Source: an uncultured Lachnospiraceae bacterium (GTDB taxonomy: Bacteria > Bacillota > Clostridia > Lachnospirales > Lachnospiraceae). Taken from it: a DNA stretch of 64,000 nucleotides. The position numbers and the translations under genes were made by a program. Each line of letters starts with the position of its first letter. The first letter of the stretch is position 1. Where the stretch lies: contig CANOMQ010000017.1 in NCBI GenBank assembly GCA_947567595.1, forward strand, positions 1 through 64,000. The letters run 5' to 3'. Shown in pieces: positions 35,404-44,645 of the stretch. The notes beneath the pieces are model-generated. The model did not search any database. It saw only the letters and a list, made by a program, of their open reading frames with translations, and was not told where the DNA came from.

Positions 35404-36060
35404 TCAGTCGCACAGCTTAATAATCGCGTCCGCGACCTGCTCAATCGTCATGTCGGACGAGTCCAAATAATGCGCGTCGTCAGCACGCCTAAGCGGTGAA
35501 ATTTCACGGTTCATATCCCGCTCATCACGCTCAATAATATCCTTTTCAATGACTTCAAGGCTGCACTCCTCGCCTTTTGCCTTAAGCTCCTCATACCGCC
35601 TTACTGCGCGTACATGACTGCTCGCGTCCAAGTAGACCTTGACATCTGCATTAGGCAGAACACATGTTCCAATGTCCCTGCCGTCCATCACGACGTTCTC
35701 TTTTTTGGCAAGCGCCTGCTGCAGCTCCACAAGCTTTTTGCGCACAGTCCCGTTCGTGCTGCTCTTTGATGTCATCTGACTGACTTCCTCCGTGCGGATT
35801 AGCCCGTTTACGTTCCTGCCGTTAAGCCATACCACCTGCTCGCCGTTCTCATAACTGATCGTAACGTCCGCGTCCTGCACGGCTTCGCTTATTTTTTCCT
35901 GCTCGTCTGCCGGAATGCCCTTCTCCAAAAAATAAAGCGCCATCGCACGGTACATCGCGCCCGTGTCCACATAAATAAAGCCCTTCTTTTTCGCAATCAA
36001 TTTTGCGATTGTGCTTTTTCCCGCACCTGCCGGACCGTCAATTGCAATATTATAGCTCAT
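35404..36060 (-). CDS. cmk: (d)CMP kinase
   Basis: 218 residues; phosphorylates CMP and dCMP with ATP. The P-loop is IDGPAGAGKSTIAKLIA near 8-20; VDTGAMYRA near 32 and VMDGRDIGT near 120 are the nucleotide-binding landmarks. First gene of cmk-ispH-rpsA, a common clostridial order. Confidence 0.94.
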   Translation of the reverse strand: MSYNIAIDGPAGAGKSTIAKLIAKKKGFIYVDTGAMYRAMALYFLEKGIPADEQEKISEAVQDADVTISYENGEQVVWLNGRNVNGLIRTEEVSQMTSKSSTNGTVRKKLVELQQALAKKENVVMDGRDIGTCVLPNADVKVYLDASSHVRAVRRYEELKAKGEECSLEVIEKDIIERDERDMNREISPLRRADDAHYLDSSDMTIEQVADAIIKLCD

Positions 36061-36072
36061 TTTTCTTCCCCC

Positions 36073-36100
36073 ATTATATCCATTATATCTATTATTTCAA
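36073..36100 (-). promoter_or_regulatory. Possible sigma-A promoter of cmk-ispH-rpsA
   Basis: Minus-strand TTGAAA, 16-base spacer, TATAAT. It lies only about 12 bases from the cmk start, so the transcript would have a very short leader. Part of the element repeats (CCATTATATC twice). Confidence 0.4.
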
Positions 36101-36112
36101 TTTCCATAAATT

Positions 36113-37501
36113 TCATACATTGTCTGATATGGAAGCTTCTGATACCAAAGCTTCTGATACCAAAGCTTCCGGTACAAAAGTCTCTGCCTCACATGCCTGC
36201 CTTGCACTGCTAACGCCCGCAAGGTGCCCTGTTGACCATGCAAGCTGCAAATTAAAGCCGCCCGTAAGCGCGTCCACATCAATTACCTCGCCCGCAAAGT
36301 AAAGCCCCTTCACAAGCTTTGATTCCATCGTGGACGGATTGATTTCATGAACCGCCACGCCGCCCTTTGTGACAATCGCCTCATCATAACCGCGAAGCCC
36401 CGTAATCGTAAGCGCCAAATGCTTGATGACAAAGCCAAACTGCTCCCGCTCCTGCTTCGTGATTTCGTTAATCTTTTTGTCGGCTGCAATCGTGGCAAGC
36501 TGCGGCATGACCGATACAAGCTTTGCCGGAAACAAAGCCCCCAGCACATTTTTAAACTGCTTGTTCTTATTGGCGTCAAACTCCCTTAAAATCCGCTTGT
36601 CAAGCTGTTCCTGTGTGAGCGCAGGCTTCAAATCAATCAGAAGCTTCGCCGCGCACCCTTCCCTTTGCTTATGATGCGCATAGACACTCGCCGCGCTTAA
36701 AATCAGCGGGCCACTCACACCATAATGCGTAAAAAGAAGCTCCCCAAAGTCGGAATAAATCTCGGTACCGTCAAGCAGGACCTGCGTCCTCACATTTTTT
36801 AGCGACAAGCCCTGCAGCGCGTGGCACCAGTCCTCTTTGATGGAAAATGGCACAAGCGCCGGGGAAAGCGGTGTAACCGTATGCCCCAAGCCCTTTGCAA
36901 ACCGGTAACCGTCTCCCGTGGAGCCCGTCAGCACATAAGAAATACCGCCCGTCGCAACAATCACGCAATCCGCCGCAACCGTCTGCTTTTTATTTGCCGT
37001 CTTGTCAAACAACTCAACAGAACATACTTTTGCGCCCTGTTTGGATTTCTTCTTGGAATTATCTCCCAAAACCGGAAGCTCCTGCACAACAATCCTGCGT
37101 ACTTCCCTTTTCAAAAGGACATTGACACCGCTTTTTTGCAGTACCCTCTCCAATACCTTAATAATATCCGAGCTGTGATCCGACACCGGAAACACCCGCT
37201 GTCCGCGCTCAACCTTTAGCCTACAGCCGTTTGTCTCAAAAAAGTCCATAACCGCCCGGTTGTCAAAGCCGTATATCGCACTGTACAGGAACTTCGAATG
37301 CTCCAAAACATTGCCAAATAATTCCTCTACCTCACAGGCATTTGTCACATTACAGCGTCCCTTTCCCGTGATAAACAGCTTTTTCCCAAGCTTCTCATTT
37401 TGTTCAAGCAGCGTGACATGGTGTCCCAAGCCCGCCTGCGCCGCCGCGACGGCAGCCATCATTCCCGCCGCCCCGCCGCCTATTACTACGATTTCAGCCA
37501 T
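36113..37501 (-). CDS. BaiN/HI0933-family FAD-dependent oxidoreductase
   Basis: 462 residues. The N-terminal Rossmann motif is VVIGGGAAGMMAA, followed by LEQNEKLGKKLFITGKGRCN near 40, the family hallmark. The C-terminal FAD region reads GGFNLQLAWSTGH. BaiN acts on bile-acid intermediates in Clostridium scindens, but close relatives are widespread and mostly of unknown substrate. The start at 37501 begins with MAEIVVIGGG. The last about 25 residues are a low-complexity tail from a tandem DNA repeat. Confidence 0.87.
   Translation of the reverse strand: MAEIVVIGGGAAGMMAAVAAAQAGLGHHVTLLEQNEKLGKKLFITGKGRCNVTNACEVEELFGNVLEHSKFLYSAIYGFDNRAVMDFFETNGCRLKVERGQRVFPVSDHSSDIIKVLERVLQKSGVNVLLKREVRRIVVQELPVLGDNSKKKSKQGAKVCSVELFDKTANKKQTVAADCVIVATGGISYVLTGSTGDGYRFAKGLGHTVTPLSPALVPFSIKEDWCHALQGLSLKNVRTQVLLDGTEIYSDFGELLFTHYGVSGPLILSAASVYAHHKQREGCAAKLLIDLKPALTQEQLDKRILREFDANKNKQFKNVLGALFPAKLVSVMPQLATIAADKKINEITKQEREQFGFVIKHLALTITGLRGYDEAIVTKGGVAVHEINPSTMESKLVKGLYFAGEVIDVDALTGGFNLQLAWSTGHLAGVSSARQACEAETFVPEALVSEALVSEASISDNV
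36133..36177. repeat. 15-base tandem repeat encoding the flavoprotein tail
   Basis: Two perfect copies and one diverged copy of AAGCTTCTGATACCA, in frame, giving Glu-Ala-Leu-Val-Ser-type repeats at the protein C-terminus. Confidence 0.85.
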
Positions 37502-37549
37502 GTTATATCCATACTCTTTTCTTGGCACTTAAGTTTGTGCTTTCAAGCT

Positions 37550-38491
37550 TTACACCTGTTTTCTTCTTCTTTGTTCCATCTGCGTCTGCAACGGGGTATT
37601 AAGCATTTCCTCATCAATAAAGTTAATCTCGTCCTTCAGATATACCTGATAATTATCCCAGACATACTCGAGCGTTTCCAGATTTTTCTTCACCTCATTG
37701 GGTCGTTTCAGACATAGCGCCACAACAAGCGCATTAATCAGGCTAAGCGGCGCGACAAGCGAGTCCACAATCGACACCATGTCACTCCTTGCCATCAGAT
37801 TACACGAGGAATAAAGACACATCGGCGAATGGATTGTGTCCGTAATGGTAATGACCTTCGCATTCCGGTCGGTTGCCATCTCCATTGCCTTGAGCGTACG
37901 CATGGAATATCTTGGAAAACTGATTCCGATAATGGCGTCCTTCTCGTCAATCCGAAGCATCTGCTCAAAAATCTCCGAGGTACTGGTCGAATCCAGTAAA
38001 ATCACATCGGGACGTATCATATTGAGATAAAAATGCAAAAACTCCGCAAGTGGTTTGCAACTCCTAAGACCGATAATATATATATGTTTCGCATTTAATA
38101 TAATATCGACAGCAGCCTCAAATGCCTGCGGATCTACATGATCGATTGTGTCGTCAATTTTTTCAATATCTGCACTCAGTACGGAAGTAAGAATTTCCGA
38201 CTGCGTGCTCTTTCCATATTTCGCGCCAATCTTCTGCACGGAATTGAGCTTATCCTTCACCCATTCCGCCAGCGCCTCCTGAAACTCGGGATACCCCTCA
38301 TAATCCAGCGCATAGGCAAAGCGCACCACTGTAGACTCACTGATTCCAACCGTTTTCCCAAGCTTGGAGGCAGTCATAAACGCCGCCTGCTCATAATGGT
38401 CTATGATAAAGGTCGCTATCTTTTTGTGGCTTTTGCTCATTCTGTTGAATTTATCGTTAATTCTTGATATGGTATCATATTTTACTTCCAT
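37550..38491 (-). CDS. MurR/RpiR-family transcriptional regulator
   Basis: 313 residues. An N-terminal HTH_6 domain (SKHKKIATFIIDH near 20, then GISESTVVRFAYALDYEGYPEFQ) is followed by a SIS sugar-phosphate-binding domain (IYIIGLRSC near 135, DAIIGISFPRYS near 185). Such proteins usually sense a phosphosugar. It is 14 bases downstream of a TetR gene and probably in one transcript with it; no sugar genes are adjacent. Confidence 0.9.
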   Translation of the reverse strand: MEVKYDTISRINDKFNRMSKSHKKIATFIIDHYEQAAFMTASKLGKTVGISESTVVRFAYALDYEGYPEFQEALAEWVKDKLNSVQKIGAKYGKSTQSEILTSVLSADIEKIDDTIDHVDPQAFEAAVDIILNAKHIYIIGLRSCKPLAEFLHFYLNMIRPDVILLDSTSTSEIFEQMLRIDEKDAIIGISFPRYSMRTLKAMEMATDRNAKVITITDTIHSPMCLYSSCNLMARSDMVSIVDSLVAPLSLINALVVALCLKRPNEVKKNLETLEYVWDNYQVYLKDEINFIDEEMLNTPLQTQMEQRRRKQV

Positions 38492-38505
38492 ATTTATCCT
38501 TTTCC

Positions 38506-39051
38506 CTAAGAGCAGCTTTTATAAATGTCACTCAAAAGATCAACCGTCTCTTCCTCCGTCAGGTCATAATCCCCCGTAAGCACCATACATGCGCAGCCAT
38601 AAATAAAAATCCACATTTTCATAAAAAGCCCGCTTGGATTTTGACACCCCGCCGCTATGGCGCGGTTAATTTCCTTGTTCACGGCGCCCACTTTTCCGTT
38701 CAAAAGCTCATAAAGGCTCTTTTCCCCTCTGTTTTCCGACTGGAACAGAAGCTGGAACAGCCGCCGCTCCTCTTTTGCATAGTTTATATAAGCAAGTCCG
38801 AGATGGATAAACGGTGTATCCACATCTGACCTGAAGCTTTCATAATAATCGCCAAAAGCGTCAATTGCCCGCTCGTATATCTCCGAATACAGTTCATTCA
38901 TATTGGCATATACCCGGAATATCGGCTGTGTCGAGCAGCCAATCTGCGCTGCAAGCTTTCTTGCAGTCACACTCTCAATGCCCTCAACCCTTGCCAGCTC
39001 AAACGCCGTCTCCAGTATTTTGTCCTTTGTTATTAATTCTTTTCTCGCCAT
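38506..39051 (-). CDS. TetR/AcrR-family transcriptional regulator
   Basis: 181 residues. The N-terminal helix-turn-helix is ILETAFELARVEGIESVTARKLA, with QIGCSTQPIFRVYANMNELYSE completing it; the ligand-binding C-terminus is unrecognised. The start at 39051 has AAAGG ten bases upstream; the TTG two codons earlier is the alternative. It lies next to the decarboxylase operon and the RpiR regulator, but targets are unknown. Confidence 0.88.
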   Translation of the reverse strand: MARKELITKDKILETAFELARVEGIESVTARKLAAQIGCSTQPIFRVYANMNELYSEIYERAIDAFGDYYESFRSDVDTPFIHLGLAYINYAKEERRLFQLLFQSENRGEKSLYELLNGKVGAVNKEINRAIAAGCQNPSGLFMKMWIFIYGCACMVLTGDYDLTEEETVDLLSDIYKSCS

Positions 39052-39123
39052 AGTCAACTTGCCTTTCTTACGAAATCCCTATTCTTTGAAAGTCGAAGGC
39101 TTTCATCATAAACTTATCAAAGC

Positions 39124-39158
39124 AGTATCGGGTTAATGTACCGCATTAACCCGATACT
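39124..39158 (-). terminator. Perfect 15-base inverted repeat ending the decarboxylase operon
   Basis: AGTATCGGGTTAATG / CATTAACCCGATACT with a five-base loop, 15 bases past the oadA stop. The T-run is poor, so it may act as an RNA-stabilising hairpin or a weak terminator. Confidence 0.65.
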
Positions 39159-39172
39159 GACAAAATCCTAAA

Positions 39173-40609
39173 TTATACGGGGTAAGCTCCGTTCTTTGTA
39201 TCAGCCTGTGTCATATCGACCTTCTCCTGCTGTGCCTGACGATATTTGAAGAAGTCAATTGCAACCTGCGGGAACAATGCATAAGACAATACGTCCTCGT
39301 CCTGCTGCTTCCACTCTTTCATCTCTTCCTCAATCTTCTTTAACTCATTCGGGAGTTTGTCTGCGGGACGACACGTAATAATGGAATCCTTCTCCTCTGC
39401 AGAAAGCACCTTATCCTGAACTTCCTTATTGAAAGGCTTAACAGTCTGACCATACTCACCGCGCAGAACGGCATGGGTTTCCTTTGTCGCCATCTTGTAG
39501 CGCTCACCCATCAATACGTTAAATACTGCCTGTGTACCGACAATCTGTGAAGACGGGGTAACAAGAGGCGGCTCACCCAAGTCCTTACGCACTCTCGGGA
39601 TTTCCTGCAGCACGTCATAATACTTATCCTCTGCGTTCTGCTCCTTCAACTGGCTAACCATGTTCGAAAGCATACCGCCCGGAACCTGATACATCAAGGT
39701 CTTGATGTCCACGCCAAGCACCTTCGGATTAAGCAATCCGCTCTTTAAACATTCCTCTCTGTACGGTCTGAAATAATCTGCAATCTTTGCGAGCACGTTC
39801 TGATCATAGCCCGTATCGTACGGTGTACCCTTGAAGGTCTCTACCATAACCTCCGTAGCAGGCTGTGAGGTACCAAGCGCAAACGGTGAAATCGCACAGT
39901 CAATGACATCAACACCTGCCTCAACTGCCTTTAAGTACGTCATGGACGCAACGCCTGACGTATAGTGTGTATGAAGCTGGATTGGAAGCTTTGTCGCAGA
40001 CTTCATCGCCTTAATCAATTCCTCCGCCTTATACGGTACCAAAAGACCAGCCATATCCTTGATACAGATGGAATCCGCGCCCATCTCCTCAATGTCCTTT
40101 GCCATCTTCATCCAGTACTCAAGCGTATAAGCGTCGCCCAGTGTATAGGAAAGCGCAATCTGCGCCTCGCCGCGTCCTTCCCTTTTCTTAACGGCATTTG
40201 CCGCGTTTACCGCGCACTGTAAGTTCCTAAGGTCGTTAAAGCAGTCAAAAATACGGATAATATCAATACCGTTTGCAATCGACTTCTCAACGAACTCCGT
40301 AACCACGTCGTCTGCATAATGGCGGTATCCCAAAATATTCTGACCTCTGAAAAGCATCTGCAGCTTTGTATTTTTTACTTTATCCCTGATTTTGCGAAGC
40401 CGCTCCCACGGATCTTCCTTCAGGAAACGAAGAGACGCATCAAACGTCGCACCGCCCCAGCACTCCAATGAATGATACCCGACAGAATCCATTGTCTCTA
40501 AAATCGGAAGCATAAACTCGGTCGGCATTCTTGTCGCTATTAAGGACTGATGTGAGTCACGCAGAACGGTCTCAGTAATCTTAATAGGCTTTTTTACTGT
40601 TTCTGACAT
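39173..40609 (-). CDS. oadA: Oxaloacetate decarboxylase alpha (carboxyltransferase) subunit
   Basis: 478 residues. The PYC/OAD carboxyltransferase barrel shows ETVLRDSHQSLIATRM near 13, SLECWGGATFDASLRFL near 47, MLFRGQN near 85 and LHTHYTSGVASMTYLKA near 215. It ends after the conserved C-terminal PYC_OADA domain. The biotin-carrier domain found at the end of classical OadA (about 590 residues) is absent; a separate carrier gene is upstream. The subunit moves CO2 from oxaloacetate to biotin, giving pyruvate. Pyruvate carboxylase 5S subunit is an alternative. Last gene of the five-gene operon. Confidence 0.9.
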   Translation of the reverse strand: MSETVKKPIKITETVLRDSHQSLIATRMPTEFMLPILETMDSVGYHSLECWGGATFDASLRFLKEDPWERLRKIRDKVKNTKLQMLFRGQNILGYRHYADDVVTEFVEKSIANGIDIIRIFDCFNDLRNLQCAVNAANAVKKREGRGEAQIALSYTLGDAYTLEYWMKMAKDIEEMGADSICIKDMAGLLVPYKAEELIKAMKSATKLPIQLHTHYTSGVASMTYLKAVEAGVDVIDCAISPFALGTSQPATEVMVETFKGTPYDTGYDQNVLAKIADYFRPYREECLKSGLLNPKVLGVDIKTLMYQVPGGMLSNMVSQLKEQNAEDKYYDVLQEIPRVRKDLGEPPLVTPSSQIVGTQAVFNVLMGERYKMATKETHAVLRGEYGQTVKPFNKEVQDKVLSAEEKDSIITCRPADKLPNELKKIEEEMKEWKQQDEDVLSYALFPQVAIDFFKYRQAQQEKVDMTQADTKNGAYPV

Positions 40610-40661
40610 TTCTATTCCTCCTATATATTTGTTCTTATATGATTTCTACACTATCCGCAAC

Positions 40662-41810
40662 TTAGAATACTCCAAAAATCGCCATAAACGTACCAGCCGC
40701 AACTGCCGTACCGATAACGCCGGCTACGTTCGGTCCCATTGCATGCATTAACAGGAAGTTTGTCGGATCTGCCTCCGCACCAACCTTCTGTGACACACGT
40801 GCCGCCATCGGAACAGCGGAAACGCCCGCAGAACCAATCAACGGATTCACCTTGCCCTTTGTGACAATGCACATCAGCTTGCCAAACAGCACGCCCGCCG
40901 CCGTACCAAACATAAATGCCAACAAACCTAATACGACAATCTTGATTGTAGCCACGTTCAAGAAAGCCTCCGCGCTTGTTGTCGCGCCTACCGATGTACC
41001 AAGGAGAATTACAACGATATACATCAACGCGTTTGAAGCCGTGTCCGTAAGCTGTCTTACCACGCCGGACTCCCTAAAGAGATTACCAAGCATCAGCATA
41101 CCTACAAGGGGCGCCGTAGTCGGAAGAATCATACATACAACAATCGTAACAACAATCGGGAAAAGAATTTTCTCAAGCTTTGACACCGGACGAAGCTGTG
41201 CCATCTTAATCTTTCTCTCCTTCTCGGTTGTCAAAAGCTTCATGATGGGAGGCTGGATAATCGGAACGAGGGACATATAAGAGTATGCCGCCACAGCAAT
41301 CGGTCCAAGAAGACCTGTCTGTCCCAGCTTTCCTGCAAGGAAAATCGAGGTCGGACCGTCCGCACCACCGATAATCGAAACCGCCGCTGCCGCCTGATCA
41401 TTAAAGCCAAGCGCAATCGCACCAAAATATGCCGCAAAAATACCAAACTGTGCCGCCGCCCCAAGCAGAAAGCTCTTGGGATTTGCAATCAGCGGACCAA
41501 AGTCTGTCATAGCACCCACGCCCATGAAAATCAGCGAAGGCAGAATTGCCCACTCATCAAGCAGGTAGAAATAATACAGCAAACCGCCGGGTGTCCCGTC
41601 CGCACCGATTGGCGCGATAATGTCAGGATAAATATTCACCAGCAGCATACCGAATGCTATCGGGGTTAAAAGCAGTGGTTCATACTGCTTTGCGATAGCA
41701 AGATATAGAAATAAACAAGCCACAGCAATCATGATCAGGTTTCCGCCGGTAATGTTGAAAAATGCCGTCTGATGGATCAGATTGTTGAGGGTATCTGCTA
41801 TATATGACAT
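40662..41810 (-). CDS. oadB: Sodium-pump decarboxylase beta subunit
   Basis: 382 residues, about ten membrane helices. The family hallmark Asp lies in [14 protein letters not shown] near 145, and [16 protein letters not shown] near 45 is typical. It decarboxylates carboxybiotin and moves Na+ outwards. The same protein type serves oxaloacetate, methylmalonyl-CoA and glutaconyl-CoA decarboxylases, so substrate cannot be set from it alone. Confidence 0.93.
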   Translation of the reverse strand: MSYIADTLNNLIHQTAFFNITGGNLIMIAVACLFLYLAIAKQYEPLLLTPIAFGMLLVNIYPDIIAPIGADGTPGGLLYYFYLLDEWAILPSLIFMGVGAMTDFGPLIANPKSFLLGAAAQFGIFAAYFGAIALGFNDQAAAAVSIIGGADGPTSIFLAGKLGQTGLLGPIAVAAYSYMSLVPIIQPPIMKLLTTEKERKIKMAQLRPVSKLEKILFPIVVTIVVCMILPTTAPLVGMLMLGNLFRESGVVRQLTDTASNALMYIVVILLGTSVGATTSAEAFLNVATIKIVVLGLLAFMFGTAAGVLFGKLMCIVTKGKVNPLIGSAGVSAVPMAARVSQKVGAEADPTNFLLMHAMGPNVAGVIGTAVAAGTFMAIFGVF

Positions 41811-41854
41811 TTTGTTGACCTCCTATTGTATTTTTTAACCACCTTAAACATGGA

Positions 41855-42229
41855 TTAGTTTAAAGTTGCAAGTAAAGCACCTGCCTCAACAGCGTCTCCA
41901 ACTGCCACATCAATGCTTGCTACCGTACCGTCCTGCGGCGCTACGACAGGGATTTCCATCTTCATTGCCTCGATAATGACAACCGCGTCGCCCCTCTTTA
42001 CCGCCTGACCTACATTTGCCTCAATCTTAAATACCTTACCTGCCGCGCCTGCCTCGACCTTAACGCTGCCTGCGCCTGCCGCAGCCTTCGGAGCTGCTGC
42101 CTTTGGTGCAGCCTTGGGAGCCGCCTTTGGTGCTGCTGCAGCCACAGGTGCCGCCGCGCCGCCGCCTGCGCCCTCTTCTACTACTACATCATATACGTTG
42201 CCGTTCACGGTAATTGTATAATTTTTCAT
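41855..42229 (-). CDS. Biotin carboxyl carrier protein of decarboxylase complex
   Basis: 124 residues. A short N-terminus (YTITVNGNVYDVVVEE) is followed by an Ala/Pro/Lys-rich linker and a biotinyl domain, with the biotinylated Lys in IEAMKMEIPV near 91. The same domain ends classical OadA. As a free carrier it can serve both carboxyltransferases in the operon. Confidence 0.92.
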   Translation of the reverse strand: MKNYTITVNGNVYDVVVEEGAGGGAAAPVAAAAPKAAPKAAPKAAAPKAAAGAGSVKVEAGAAGKVFKIEANVGQAVKRGDAVVIIEAMKMEIPVVAPQDGTVASIDVAVGDAVEAGALLATLN

Positions 42230-42298
42230 TTTGAAATCCTCCTGTATATATTACAAATCTATCAATCTTTAACAATCTAACTTTTAAAACATTACTTT

Positions 42299-43144
42299 TT
42301 ATGCTCTTTTCCATTTTCCTGCGTTTGACCGTCTGATGCTTCTTACTTGGAAGCCTTCTACGCTTGTACCCTCATATGCCGCGATTGCCGCCGCAATAAC
42401 AGCCACAAGCTCCGTATCGTCCGAAAGCTCCTCCTCTTCTTCAACAACAGGCGCCGCTGCAACGGGTGCAGGGGCAGGAGCCTGTACGGGAGCCTCCTTC
42501 TTTGCAAGCTTTTCCTGCATTTTCGGAATGAATGAAAATACGGAGATAATCATGCTGATGAGGATCAATACGACAAACACCGTTCCCATACCAAGAAGTG
42601 TGTTCAGCGCTGCCTTTGCCATGAGCTGACCCTTTGTCTGATCCATGTTGAGTGTGCATGAGGTCATGACAAGATAAATGTCATTGGTAAAAATCAGCTC
42701 AACCGAACCGCTTGCATTCTCGCCCGTAACCGGTATCACAACCGTAATGGTATCATCTGATATGGTTGATACAGGCTGTCCATATTCCTTAATGCTGCCC
42801 ATCGCTTCAATGCCTGACTCAAAGGAGCTGAATGCGGTCCTTACTGCCTTGCCCTCGCAGGAAATTCCGGATTCACTTACACCTCTTGTATACTCGGCAT
42901 ACAATGAACTGAATACATCGGCAAGCTCCACATTGTTGTACTCCTCAAACATCGTCGAGGCATTCACCTGTGACTGTACAAGCGCCGCCGTCATGTGCAC
43001 AACATTCTGAGCCTGCGCCTCGGCATTTTTCTGCTTGAGTTGCTGGTTTGCCGAAAGGGGCTCATCTTGTCCACATGCTGTCAGGGCAAAAACGCAGGTA
43101 AGCATTAATAATGTCATTAAAAATTTTTTAGTGAAATTTTTCAT
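42299..43144 (-). CDS. Lipoprotein-anchored OadG/MmdD-like gamma-delta subunit
   Basis: 281 residues, far longer than the usual 80-130. A lipobox ends in LTAC with Cys near 24. An outer domain of about 150 residues (DUF3887-like in feel) comes next, followed by one membrane helix near 180-205 (MGTVFVVLILISMI). Then comes a Pro/Ala/Glu linker. The C-terminus (about 245-281, LVAVIAAAIAAYEGTSVEG and RSIRRSNAGKW) matches the delta/gamma subunit tail. The tail holds the complex together. The start at 43144 is preferred over the GTG at 43156. Confidence 0.87.
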   Translation of the reverse strand: MKNFTKKFLMTLLMLTCVFALTACGQDEPLSANQQLKQKNAEAQAQNVVHMTAALVQSQVNASTMFEEYNNVELADVFSSLYAEYTRGVSESGISCEGKAVRTAFSSFESGIEAMGSIKEYGQPVSTISDDTITVVIPVTGENASGSVELIFTNDIYLVMTSCTLNMDQTKGQLMAKAALNTLLGMGTVFVVLILISMIISVFSFIPKMQEKLAKKEAPVQAPAPAPVAAAPVVEEEEELSDDTELVAVIAAAIAAYEGTSVEGFQVRSIRRSNAGKWKRA

Positions 43145-43162
43145 ATTAACGTTCACCCTTTC

Positions 43163-44596
43163 CTAGACCGTTCCATGCTTCTTGGAAGGACGGTCCTCTC
43201 TTTTTGTGAATAACATCTCAAATGCGCCGATTACATATTTTCTGGTATCAGCAGCCTCGATAATCTGATCTACATAGCCTCTTCTTGCCGCGCCCTGTGC
43301 GCTTGTCTGGAGCGCCGCGTACTCTGCCGCCTTCTCCTTGATGACATCTGCGCCCTTACCGTCATACATTATCTTTGCCGCAAGACTTGCGTCCATCGAA
43401 CCGATTTCAGCGTCCGGCCATGCAATCGTGACATCTGCGCCGATTGCCTTGGAATTCATTGCCACATAAGCGCTTCCAAGAGCCTTTCCGATAACCACGT
43501 TCACTTTGGGAACTGTTGCGTTGGCAAAAGCGTATGTAAGCTTCGCCACTGCTGTTGCAATTCCCTTTTCGCTGCCGACTGTCGCTTCATAACCCTTCAC
43601 GTTTGTAAGCGACAATACCGGAATGTCAAACGCGTCACAGAAATTCACAAAATTCTCTGCCTTATAGCAGCCCTTCGCGGAAAGAACCGCGTCAAATTTC
43701 TCAGATACCTCGCCGTTCTCGTCGTAAACCTCCGTGCGGTTTGCCACGCAGCCTACCGTCATGCCGTTTAATTTGATAAAGCCGGTTACCATATCCTTTG
43801 CATAATTTTCCTTGATTTCAAAGAATGCATTGTTATCTGCAAGCTGTGCAAGTGCAAGCGCCGTATCGCCTACGCAGTTTGCGATATCCGCGCACACCCT
43901 GTTGAGGTCGTCTGTACAGTCGTCGTCCACCGCGTCCTCTTCGTTGTTGGAGGGAAGCATTGTAACCAGCTCCCTGATTTTTGCAAAAATCTCCGCCTCA
44001 TCTGCGACAACGTCAACAATGCCGCTCTGGCTGCTCTGAAAGTCCGCTGACGCCGTATCGCACTTTGCGGTGCTGTTGCCGTCAAGCGCATTCGGGGAAT
44101 TGACAAAAAGCTTTGCCTTTTCCTTCTCCATAAATGTAAAATCCGTCAATGTAGGAATCAGTGCAAGACCGCCGCCGCAATTTCCAAAAACAGCGGTAAT
44201 CTGCGGAATGACGCCGGAAGCAAGCGTCTGCTTCAAATAAATCTCGCCAAACGCGTTGAGCGCGTCAGTCGCCTCCTGAAGTCTCAGACCTGCCGAATCG
44301 ATCAGACCGATGACAGGCGCACCTGTCTTCATCGCCAAATCATAAAGGTTCGTAATCTTTTTTGCGTGCATTTCGCCTACTGAGCCATTCAAAACAGCGG
44401 CATCCTGACTATACACATAAACAAGGCTGCCATTAATTACTCCGTAACCGGTCACAACACCGTCCGAAGGAGTCTCGGCCTGTTTCAGATTAAAATCCGT
44501 CGCTCTTGCAGTGACAAGGGCACCGATTTCAACGAAACTGTTTTCATCAAGTAAAGATTCAATTCTTTTACTTGCCAGACTTGAAGTAGTACTCAT
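43163..44596 (-). CDS. Acyl-CoA carboxyltransferase (MmdA/PccB-like alpha subunit)
   Basis: 477 residues of the carboxyl_trans family. Two crotonase-like halves are seen: GVINGSLVYVYSQD near 52 with LIDSAGLRLQEATDAL near 100, and NVKGYEATVGSEKGIATAVAKLTYAFANA near 340. The glycine pair GNCGGGLALIP near 137 fits the oxyanion region. The enzyme moves CO2 from an acyl-CoA to biotin. Classical MmdA has about 510 residues; this one is shorter and reads FFEIKENYAKDMVTGFIKL. It could use methylmalonyl-CoA, malonyl-CoA or glutaconyl-CoA. First gene of the operon. Confidence 0.86.
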   Translation of the reverse strand: MSTTSSLASKRIESLLDENSFVEIGALVTARATDFNLKQAETPSDGVVTGYGVINGSLVYVYSQDAAVLNGSVGEMHAKKITNLYDLAMKTGAPVIGLIDSAGLRLQEATDALNAFGEIYLKQTLASGVIPQITAVFGNCGGGLALIPTLTDFTFMEKEKAKLFVNSPNALDGNSTAKCDTASADFQSSQSGIVDVVADEAEIFAKIRELVTMLPSNNEEDAVDDDCTDDLNRVCADIANCVGDTALALAQLADNNAFFEIKENYAKDMVTGFIKLNGMTVGCVANRTEVYDENGEVSEKFDAVLSAKGCYKAENFVNFCDAFDIPVLSLTNVKGYEATVGSEKGIATAVAKLTYAFANATVPKVNVVIGKALGSAYVAMNSKAIGADVTIAWPDAEIGSMDASLAAKIMYDGKGADVIKEKAAEYAALQTSAQGAARRGYVDQIIEAADTRKYVIGAFEMLFTKREDRPSKKHGTV

Positions 44597-44645
44597 TTTT
44601 TGACCTCCATTTTATATTCATTTTACTTTATAAAAACTTGTTTTT

